Assembly (NCBI GenBank): GCA_020342235.1 | Contig: CP073215.1 | Span: 930,001 to 994,000, forward strand | Reading direction: 5' to 3' | DNA length: 64,000 nt | From: Saccharomycopsis phalli | Lineage: Eukaryota; Ascomycota; Saccharomycetes; Ascoideales; Saccharomycopsidaceae | Shown here: positions 17,140 through 25,300 of the stretch, in pieces | How positions within the stretch are numbered: position 1 is the first letter of the stretch | Layout: every line of letters begins with the position of its first letter | Notes under the pieces: model-generated | What the model was told of the DNA's origin: nothing | Database searches by the model: none | What the model saw: only the letters and a program-made list of their open reading frames with translations | Position numbers and translations under genes: made by a program

Positions 17140-17883
17140 CTATAAATCAGAACGAGTAAACTTTCTCATGTCAGTTGGCTCCTTGCCCAACAACGTAGTC
17201 TTGCCTTTGAGCGGCTCTATAGTCTTTCTGCCCGTCACAGGACCCGGGGTAGGAACCTTGCCGTCCTTGAACGCCTGTAATATCTCAATGGTCTTCTCGT
17301 AGGTCAAATCCTCATAATAGTCGTCATTCACCGCGACCATTGGAGCATTGGCACACGCACCCAAACATTCGACTTCCTGGAAGGTAAACACCTTGTCGGC
17401 GTCGGTTTCGCCCGGATGCAACTTGGTAAAGTCCTTGATTGCGCGCATGATCTCGTCCGAGCCTCTCAATTGGCAAGGGGTCGTGGTGCAACATTGCACA
17501 TTGTACTTGCCCATTGGATGGCGCATGTACATGGTGTAGAACGTGGCTACCTCGTACACTCTCATTGGCGGCATGTCCAAGAACTTTGCGACGTAGTTCA
17601 TCACGGAAATCGAGGTGAAGCCCAACTGTCTTTGTCCCAAGTCAAGCAACGGCATCACCGCGGCCTTCTTGTACTGCGGTGGGTACTTTGCAATGATCTC
17701 CTTGGCCCTCTCCAAGTTCTTTGCGTCAAACTCAAACGGAATCTCAGGGTTGTCCTCCTTGGTGTCACGGTGCACGGAAATAATCGAGGTTCGCTTCTGG
17801 GCCACCAAACTGCTTCTGACAGGAAGCCCATACGGTCTCAAGGGCTTTGGCGCGGCAAGTAATCGACTGACACTCTTGAACAT
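17140..17883 (-). CDS. NUO24: Complex I 24-kDa [2Fe-2S] subunit (NDUFV2/NuoE family)
   Basis: The 247-residue mitochondrial protein belongs to the NADH-dehydrogenase module of respiratory complex I and carries cluster N1a. Cluster ligands are visible: Cys122 and Cys127 (C-x4-C), then Cys163 and Cys167 (C-x3-C). The family motifs GFTSISVMNYVAKFLDM and RVYEVATFYTMY precede them. The first ~35 residues are basic and nearly free of acidic residues, as an import presequence should be. The start at MFKSVSRLLA was chosen over an ATG nine codons upstream for that reason. Saccharomyces lacks complex I, so this gene excludes that genus. An inverted CCAAT box lies 34 bp upstream. Confidence 0.95.
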   Translation of the reverse strand: MFKSVSRLLAAPKPLRPYGLPVRSSLVAQKRTSIISVHRDTKEDNPEIPFEFDAKNLERAKEIIAKYPPQYKKAAVMPLLDLGQRQLGFTSISVMNYVAKFLDMPPMRVYEVATFYTMYMRHPMGKYNVQCCTTTPCQLRGSDEIMRAIKDFTKLHPGETDADKVFTFQEVECLGACANAPMVAVNDDYYEDLTYEKTIEILQAFKDGKVPTPGPVTGRKTIEPLKGKTTLLGKEPTDMRKFTRSDL

Positions 17884-17916
17884 TTCTGGTTGCAAATTGG
17901 CTTTTGCCAAAATCTC

Positions 17917-17921
17917 ATTGG
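17917..17921 (-). promoter_or_regulatory. CCAAT box upstream of NUO24
   Basis: ATTGG on the plus strand reads CCAAT towards NUO24, 34 bp from its start codon. Hap2/3/5 complexes use this element for respiratory genes in yeasts. The site is in the 128-bp shared promoter with the divergent flavin-barrel gene. Confidence 0.4.
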
Positions 17922-18011
17922 CTAAATGGTTGCGTGCCCTGGTGGGCGCTCCCCCCGCGCGCGCTCAACCAAGATTGTTTGTAAGCTGCTGCCGTCTGAG
18001 AGGGAAAGCTC

Positions 18012-18527
18012 ATGAGCACTACTGAGTTGGCAAAGCTTCTCAAAAAGGCCAAGTTTGCGCACTTGGCTACGTCGAATCCTACAACCAATCAGCCAAATGT
18101 ATCGTTGATGAACTACGTGTATTTGGACAAGCTCTATGGACACGACTCCGTAGATGGGGGTGCGCTCAACAACACCCACTTGTTGTTTTCCGTGAGCCGC
18201 AACGCCACGAATTTCGAGAATATCCGCAAGAATAACAAGGTCAGCATACTTATACACGACTGGGTCACGCAGAGCCACGAGGACTCCTCTTCATTGTTGC
18301 AGGTTCTCACCAACATCAACCAAAGCGAGTTGTCCACCATCAGCGCCACTTTGAACGGCAATGCTCAGGTGGTGACTGATTCGGGCGCCGAGGCGTACTA
18401 CCGGGACTTGCTTTTGCGGATCCACCCAAAGTCAAAGGCGTTTATCGGCGACGATAACGTGTGTTTTATCGTCAGCATTGACTATTACAAGGTGGTGGAT
18501 AACAACAACAACGTGAATGAGTCTTAG
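18012..18527 (+). CDS. Flavin-binding split-barrel protein (PNPOx-like, YLR456W/YPR172W family)
   Basis: The 171-residue protein has the pyridoxamine-5'-phosphate-oxidase-like FMN-binding fold. An opening helix and strand (AKFAHLATSNPTTNQPNVSLMNYVY) leads to a core strand ENIRKNNKVSILIHDW, which is characteristic of the S. cerevisiae paralogues YLR456W and YPR172W. It is distinct from true Pdx3, and its substrate is unknown. The protein is short and soluble, with an Asn-rich C-terminus. It is transcribed divergently from NUO24 across 128 bp. Confidence 0.82.
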   Translation: MSTTELAKLLKKAKFAHLATSNPTTNQPNVSLMNYVYLDKLYGHDSVDGGALNNTHLLFSVSRNATNFENIRKNNKVSILIHDWVTQSHEDSSSLLQVLTNINQSELSTISATLNGNAQVVTDSGAEAYYRDLLLRIHPKSKAFIGDDNVCFIVSIDYYKVVDNNNNVNES

Positions 18528-18637
18528 TGTGCTTGGCTGGCGTGGTATATTTTAATGTAGGTGATAATCAATGTTGGATGTCGAATGTTGGATGTCGTAA
18601 TCATATCGAATGTCGTATCCACTCAATCAGGCCCCCA

Positions 18638-19393
18638 CTAGTCAATGGACTGTAATATATTCTCGTATATCCGTCCCAACTCGTTTCTGTAAGCATTCAC
18701 CTTGTACCTGATCGACACGTTCATCGTCACAATCCGTGCGCGTTCCGCAATTGACGCGATCCGCACCTGATCCGTAGAGTCCAACTGCTTGACGTTGCTG
18801 GAAAACAACGAGTCCAACACTTGGAACAACACAAGCGTGGTTTCAAGAATCGACTTGTTAATTGGGAATTTCTCAAGACACTCCAACGAGTCCCCCGCAA
18901 TTGTAATGAGGTACTGCCCATATTCCCCAAGACCAGACTTTTTATGAATAATCGCGCCAATAAAGTTGGCCAACGTCAAGTACCCGTCAATCAACTGCTT
19001 CAAAACACTTTCTCGCTCGCCCTGGTCAATCACAAGGTACGACGTAACGTTCTTCCGCTGGATTTTCATGAGCTCGCTGTCCAAATAATTCATGAGCGTG
19101 TCATTGCTCTTGGCCAACAACTGCCGATGAGCCGCCGAAAGCGGAACCTCGTTTCTCGGTAGCGGCGACCCAAACGACGACCCGGTCTCAAAGTCAGACT
19201 CCGAGTCGTAGAGCTCGAAATTGCGCTTCCGAGGCTTGGGGTCGACCTCCATGTCATCGTCGCTCAAGTCCGGATTCAAGTCCAACTGAACCTCCTCCAT
19301 CTTCGACATCGACGGCACCACATGGAACTCCTCGTTTGCCTCGGGATGTTGCGGCGTCGGAGGCTTGTTGTCGTAATTGTACTCTGGAGTCAT
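18638..19393 (-). CDS. TFB6: Probable TFIIH-associated subunit Tfb6
   Basis: The 251-residue protein has an acidic, Pro-rich N-terminus (about 1-75) containing a basic patch, KPRKRNF. A helical domain follows with LMNYLDSELMKIQRK, GYLTLANFIGAIIHKK, YGQYLITIAGDSLECLEKFP and a terminal DQVRIASIAERARIVTMNVS. That pattern, especially the LGQ/YGQ-YL-IAGD-LE segment and the VRI-S-ERAR helix, fits the fungal Tfb6 family, which releases the Ssl2 helicase from TFIIH. I recognise the family by pattern only. The gene is followed 88 bp away on its 5' side by the SDS22 stop, so both are on the same strand. Confidence 0.55.
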   Translation of the reverse strand: MTPEYNYDNKPPTPQHPEANEEFHVVPSMSKMEEVQLDLNPDLSDDDMEVDPKPRKRNFELYDSESDFETGSSFGSPLPRNEVPLSAAHRQLLAKSNDTLMNYLDSELMKIQRKNVTSYLVIDQGERESVLKQLIDGYLTLANFIGAIIHKKSGLGEYGQYLITIAGDSLECLEKFPINKSILETTLVLFQVLDSLFSSNVKQLDSTDQVRIASIAERARIVTMNVSIRYKVNAYRNELGRIYENILQSID

Positions 19394-19481
19394 TGCCGGA
19401 CAAGATGGTTTTCTCCTATTTATACAGAGGGCTACATACAGGCGCAGGCCGGTGATGGCTTACCCGCATTATTCAAGGGTC

Positions 19482-20555
19482 TTATATATAAGTAGCATCA
19501 ATCTTCTTCAAACTTGGGCCTAGGTACAACTTTAATTTTCTTCTGTAGCTCGTGGGGTTGTTGAGCTGCACCGGGTTGTTTTCAAAGTACACTGTGTCGA
19601 TCTCCTTGCAGTTCTTCAACTCCTCTCCAATATTCTCAAAATCATCAATCAAGTTGTGCGACGCCCACAAGTCAGTCAATTCCACCAAATGACTGAGATT
19701 AGCCAACTTTGTGATCTTGTTCCCAGTAATATCTAGCACATTGAGCTTGGTGTTGTGGTCCAACCCTTCAATCTCCGTCAACTTGTTGTGCGAAATGTAC
19801 AACTCCTCCAAGTTTACCAACGTCTCCAACCCCTGGATCTTCGCAATCCGGTTCGACTGGATCGACAACACCTTCAAGTTTCGCAAGTTCGTGAGATTCT
19901 GTAGCCTCAGTATCCGGTTCTTGCCCAACCACAACTTGTCAATCTTGTCCATGTGCAACATCTCCTCCGAGATTTCTTCAATCTTGTTCCCGCCAAGTTC
20001 CAAGTTCTTGAGACTCTTCAACGTCTTGAGATTCTTGATCTCAGAAATCTTGTTCTGAATAAGGTACAAGTTCTCCAACTTGGTCAACTGGTCGAGATTC
20101 TTGATGTTCTTGATCTTGTTAAACGACAAATCCAAACTCAACAAGTTAACAAACCCATTCAAATGCGAACTAATATGGTTTATCCGATTGTCATAGAAAT
20201 CAAGCTCCTCTATCAACTCCGTATTATAATTCTTCACCTCAGAGATGGAATCTATCAAATTCTGCCGGAGGCAAATCACCTCAGCTTTTTGAAACCGTCC
20301 CAAATCCAAATCCCTCAATGACCGAATCTTCAAATGAATTAACTCAATGTAATTGGTATCCAAAGGAATGTCGCTCGTCAAATCAACATCCGCCTCAATC
20401 ACATCTGGTGACGGATCTTCAATGATTTTCCCATTCAAAGGCTCGCTCGGCTGCTCAATCTCTCGTACTTTCACCTCTTCCTCATCAGTGCCAGACTCTT
20501 CTCCCTGGTCAAGTTGCAACTTTTTTAGAATCTCCTGATCCGCTTGATCACTCAT
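19482..20555 (-). CDS. SDS22: Protein phosphatase 1 regulator SDS22
   Basis: The 357-residue protein is a nearly uninterrupted series of about eleven 22-residue SDS22-type leucine-rich repeats (about 70-330; for example LENLYLIQNKISEIKNL and LEELYISHNKLTEIEGL). It ends in an LRR cap (YFENNPVQL then YRRKLKLYLGPSLKKIDATYI). An acidic N-terminus precedes the repeats. Sds22 binds the type 1 phosphatase Glc7 in the nucleus and controls its assembly and mitotic function. Length and cap match the family. It shares a 107-bp promoter gap with the divergent SNA3-like gene. Confidence 0.96.
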   Translation of the reverse strand: MSDQADQEILKKLQLDQGEESGTDEEEVKVREIEQPSEPLNGKIIEDPSPDVIEADVDLTSDIPLDTNYIELIHLKIRSLRDLDLGRFQKAEVICLRQNLIDSISEVKNYNTELIEELDFYDNRINHISSHLNGFVNLLSLDLSFNKIKNIKNLDQLTKLENLYLIQNKISEIKNLKTLKSLKNLELGGNKIEEISEEMLHMDKIDKLWLGKNRILRLQNLTNLRNLKVLSIQSNRIAKIQGLETLVNLEELYISHNKLTEIEGLDHNTKLNVLDITGNKITKLANLSHLVELTDLWASHNLIDDFENIGEELKNCKEIDTVYFENNPVQLNNPTSYRRKLKLYLGPSLKKIDATYI

Positions 20556-20662
20556 GGTGTCACGTTAAAACAAGCACGATTTGCTCTTCGCCTAAAGTGC
20601 CGGGGCTCATAGTAGCACATGTACATGACACTGTATTTGTTCGGGTAGTTGCTATTTATACA

Positions 20663-21076
20663 ATGCCGGGATCACCTTTTAACAACGACGACTTGCCTTT
20701 TTATTTATTGGCCTTGTTCTTGGCACCGGCAACCATCTACTTCAAGAACGGGAATAACTGGAGAGATGTCCATTTCTGGGTGAATGTGGTTTTGTTTTTT
20801 CCAGTCATCTTGTCATCCTTTGGTCATATAATAGCCATTGGCCATGCCTGGTGGTTCATTTACAATAAATCCGCAGTCACAGGAAGAGGTAATTCCAGCT
20901 ACCTCAACTTGCCTAATGACAATGATGTCCTTGATGATGATAATGACAGCTTGGACGCAGGTTTGAATGAACACACTACCAGTGACAATCCTTTCCATCA
21001 AGACAGTGTTCCTTCTTACAATGACGCTGTGGGAAAGCAGCCAATTTCTACTTCAGACCTGAAGGTTCAGGCTTAA
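20663..21076 (+). CDS. SNA3: SNA3-like membrane adaptor (PMP3/UPF0057 family)
   Basis: The 137-residue protein has two membrane segments (about 9-24, FYLLALFLAPATIYFK, and about 31-55, HFWVNVVLFFPVILSSFG). These are the hallmark of the Pmp3/Sna family. A long hydrophilic tail with a Sna3-like PSYNDAV (about 119-125) follows. Sna3 uses PY-type motifs to bind the ubiquitin ligase Rsp5 in the multivesicular-body pathway. Here the motif reads VPSYND rather than PPxY, so binding may be weaker or altered. The second ATG was chosen because the product then opens NDDLPFYLL, as in Sna3; the first would add 22 residues without a clear role. Confidence 0.75.
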   Translation: MPGSPFNNDDLPFYLLALFLAPATIYFKNGNNWRDVHFWVNVVLFFPVILSSFGHIIAIGHAWWFIYNKSAVTGRGNSSYLNLPNDNDVLDDDNDSLDAGLNEHTTSDNPFHQDSVPSYNDAVGKQPISTSDLKVQA

Positions 21077-22335
21077 CAATGTACAATTTATATGAAACCT
21101 GTAGTGTTTGCCACCTCCAGCTTACTAATCCTCGCCAATATTTCTAGGATAATTGAATATCCTTCTTTGGCACATCTGATGGTAAATGTCCATTTTTGCA
21201 TCATTGGAACTTCTTCGGATCTTCTCCCAGATATTTAGTGAATCCTAGGCCTTTGAGATTCAATAGCTTGTATTGACGAGTTGTTCAAAAACCAATCATT
21301 TTGAATAAAGTGGTGTCTGTAGTTATAGTATTGAATAACAAATTCATATTAGGCAGGTGTCAAACTGGATCCCACGGATCTTTCATATATAATTTTGATG
21401 TCAAACGATCAGCGATTGCCTTGAATTGCTACCCTTATCAGGAGCATCACCTACTGCCGAATATATGCTTTGGTATTTTATCATATTGTGAAGAGGATAT
21501 TTTGTATATATATGAATATAAACATATTTTATAAATCTACAATTATTATCCAATTTTTAACTTGAATATTTCTGTTTTTGCAGACATGGCAGTGGTTGTG
21601 GTAGCAAAATAATCACAAAACGTACACATCTCCATTAATTATTAATAAGTATTATAAATACCAATAAAATTTATTGCTTACTTTACAATTGAATAATTAA
21701 CGGAATATTCCAAGGTTTCTTAACCTTGTGTATCCCTGGTAGCTTTCTACACAACTTTATACGGTAATTAAATTAGTTTGACCCTTGTTGGTGTAGTATG
21801 TAGTATGGTAACTAAGATACGCCTCGATAAAATAGCTAAAATATATTTGTTTAACTATTCAAAGAATAGTCTGACTATTTATACTTGGAAAAAGGAAAAC
21901 TCATTCTCTTTGTAGAGGAGATTGGGCCAGAAAACAAATTAGAAGAAAAGACAAGAAGGTAAGAGAAGACAATAAAATCGTAAAAAGGGATTGACCATTA
22001 CCATTGAAATAGAAGTTTGGATCAGCCAGAATAGAGTCGAGAAATAAAACCTATATTAATTACAGTGGGCATGGTCCTGTTGTATAAGCTGAAAGACAAA
22101 AAAGAAAGGCGAGTACTCAATCAAAAAGTAAAATCGGTAACAAATTCTATCATAATACACATAAAATAATAACTAGCTATTGTAATCAATAAATTTAAAT
22201 TCCAATTACAAATTTGCAACGGATTATATTGTGGCCTCGTAATCTGACAATTACCCCACAACAAGTCTACTGATTCAAAACTATATGCATTCAAATACAA
22301 ACAAAAGTCTTCTTGAAAATTCTAACCGCTCAACC
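21077..22335. other. 1.26-kb AT-rich convergent intergenic region
   Basis: The region lies between the stops of the SNA3-like gene and MYO1. It is much richer in A and T than most of the window and has no clear tandem repeat. A 77-codon open frame at 21301-21534 lacks an ATG and resembles nothing I know. TGTTGG at 21786, followed about 90 bases later by a TATTTATA box, is reminiscent of a yeast LTR start. I found no matching end or flanking duplication. No tRNA or other RNA is seen. Confidence 0.6.
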
Positions 22336-25300
22336 CTAGTGCTTTCTTAGCTTAAACCTACTTCTCCAATCATCCACCTCAGACCGAATTTCTTGTTCCT
22401 TAAGCTCGTTCAACTCTCTCTCGATTCTCTTGTAACTCAATCGGGCATTGGACTCTTTCTCTTCCAAAGCCTCCATGTCGCTCTTCAATCTTCCCATTTT
22501 TCTCACCTCTTCTTCATGTTTGGCATGTAAGTCCTGGTTTTCTCTCTGCAAAACCTCCAACTTACTCTTCATGTCCTTCACTAGCCTCTCCATGATCAAC
22601 ATGTTATTTTCACTTCCATGATATTCACTCAAGTTATTTTCCAACTCCTCAATTTTTCTCAAATAGAATTGCTCGTCGCCACCGTTTATATTTTCTTTAT
22701 TGACCTCCTTCAACTCCTTAATACTCTTGGTCAACTGTTTTATGTAGGCCTGTAAGCCCTTGTTCTCTTCAACAATCAATAGAACTTGCTCTTTCTCATT
22801 ATCCAATTGGTTCTGCAATTCCCGCTGGTAGGTCTTATTCTCTTCAATGACTTGCTTATGATCTTTCAATTGTCTCTTCTGCTGACCAAGCAATACCTTG
22901 ATGCCATCATTCTCGTCGTCGTTGATTGATTCCAACTTGCTCTCCAATTCCAATTTATCTTTCACAATAATGTCTCGCTCCTTTATGATCTTGTCAATAG
23001 CCTCATGCAATGTGGAGATTTGCTTCACCATTGAGTCAAGCTTCTTCTTGCTCTCCCTCTCAGACGCCTCATACTTACGTCTAGAGCTATCCAATTCTTC
23101 TATTTCAGCATTCAATAAGTCTTTTTCACTCAACAAGCGGCTGATCTTCTCTTTATCATGATCATTCTCACCACGTAGCTTATCCAACGCCAAATTCATC
23201 AATTTGATTTCCTTTTTCAAATTAGTTTCAGCAATCAACTTTTCCTGGGTCAACTGATCCACAGTTTTGCCATTCTTGTTTTTGGTATCTACGACCAACT
23301 TGAATCTGTAATGCTCCAACTCTTCTACTAGAGACTGGTGGGTAGTTTGCATCCGTTTGATCTCGTTGTCCTTGCTGCCTAATTTAATTTCCAACTGGTT
23401 GATCTTCAACTTAAACTTCATAAACCGACTCTCTGAATTCTTATCTTTTATTTTGATTTCATCCAACTGGTGGTTCAATTCGGCCAATTCGTTCTTGTAC
23501 TTGTTCTCAGCCTTTCTGTTATTGCGGATAATTTGCTCGGAAATCTCCAACTTGTTAAAATAATCCTCGGATCTTTTCTTGTACAACTTATACTGCTTTT
23601 GCAATTCATCCATCTTCTCTACCAAAGACTCCATCTTCAATCTGTTGGTGGCCAATTCTTCTTGCAAAATAAACTCTTTACTGTCATCAAAGGAGTCAGC
23701 CGAAGGATTATTCATTTCCTCATTTAATAGCTTCTTTAAATTACTGATTTCCTTCTTGGCCTTCGCATACTTCCGGTCAATATCCCTCAATTCTTCCAAT
23801 AATTGATTATCATTTTTGAGCCCGCGCTCATTAGCATGATCCTTGTCCCTTAATTCTTTTAATTGTTTCTCCGCTGTCCGCAATTTCACCTCAGAGTTTT
23901 CGTACTTGATCTTATAAATGTCCTTGAACTCGTCAGTCTTGTTCAAATCATTAAATTTATTAACCAATGAGTTAGGTGACCGTTTAGTGCTCTTCAATTG
24001 CTTCTGCAAGTCTGCAGAGTATTCTTCAATCTTCTTGTTGGTCTCCCTCTCGTTTTCGTATAACTCTCTCAACTCTCTAATTTCTTTAACCAATTTCTTG
24101 TTTGCATACTCCAACTCCTCTGTGGCTTGCTCGACTGCGCTATCATTTGGAGTGTTCAAGAAGTCATTATTGAAACTTGTTTCCTGCAAATTCACTCTTG
24201 AGCCTCGCTTGAACTTTCTCAATTGGGCATTCAACTTTTGATTATCAAAAGACTCAGAGGCTAACCTTGTTTGCAACAATCTGACTTCTTCTTGTAACTT
24301 TCTGTTGGCCATCTGTTCTTCTCTAATAATTGCATTCTTTTCTTCAATCTGAAGCTGGAAAGTAGGGTCATCATTGACCACCTTTAGTTCACGGTTTGTC
24401 AGGTCACCATTATTATCCATTGACGCCAATTCGCTCTCCAAATCCTTGACTTTTAGTTGCTCAATTTCATGTGCCTCTTTAAGCTCTGCCAATTCCTTCT
24501 CAATAGCTCTCTTGCTGTGCTTCAATTCTAAAATATCACTATCATGCTTTTGTCTGCCTCTGTCAAACTTAATATCATCTGCAATTTTGATTTTCAACAA
24601 GTTTTTAGCCTCAATAGCATCACTCTCCAATTTCTTGAACTTGCTCTCAACAACAGCCATATCCTTGAGTACCTTGGCGTTTTCAACACTCAATTTATCA
24701 TTAATTTCAGTGAGACGTTCGACTTCAGCAGTCTTCTCACTTATGCTCTTGTTCAAACCGTCCAAATCCCTTAATTTGGTAGACTTGCTCATTTCTAGCT
24801 TCATTGAACTATCCTTGAACTTGATCAACTGTTCTTTCAAAGAGACATTCTCATTAGTTAACTTCTTAATCTCCAAGTTCAACTTAGTCTGACTGCTTTT
24901 GATCTGCAACTCAATTTGACTATTTTGCTCATTCTTGACAGTAACCAATTCCTTTTGCAATTTAGACTTCTCATCTCCAATTGTCTTCTTTTGAAGTTCA
25001 AGCTCCTCAATCTTCTTCTTGAGAGCCTTGTTATCACTCTGAAATTTCTCAATCTTCTTTTCATTTATAGACCTACTATTGGCAATCCCTTCATGTTCGG
25101 CCTTTAATTTAGCTAATTCAGCAACATATTTCTCCAACTCCTGCCCATTTATAATCTCTTTCTTGGTGAGTTCTTGTAAGTCCAGCTCCTTAGATGACAA
25201 TAACGATCTTTCATTACTCAACTCAGCCGTCAAATTCTTTAAGTCAGCGGTCAACTGCTCATTAGCCTCTGCATGTTTTGCACTTTCTAATGAGATTCGT

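Noticed and set aside
21301-21534. 77-codon open frame in the AT-rich island, looking slightly like a retroelement protease segment
   Set aside because: No ATG at its start, no family motif and no continuation in either direction; resemblance is too weak.
21786-22080. TGTTGG followed by a TATA-like box, reminiscent of a solo LTR fossil
   Set aside because: No recognisable LTR end, no second copy in the window and no flanking short duplication could be found.
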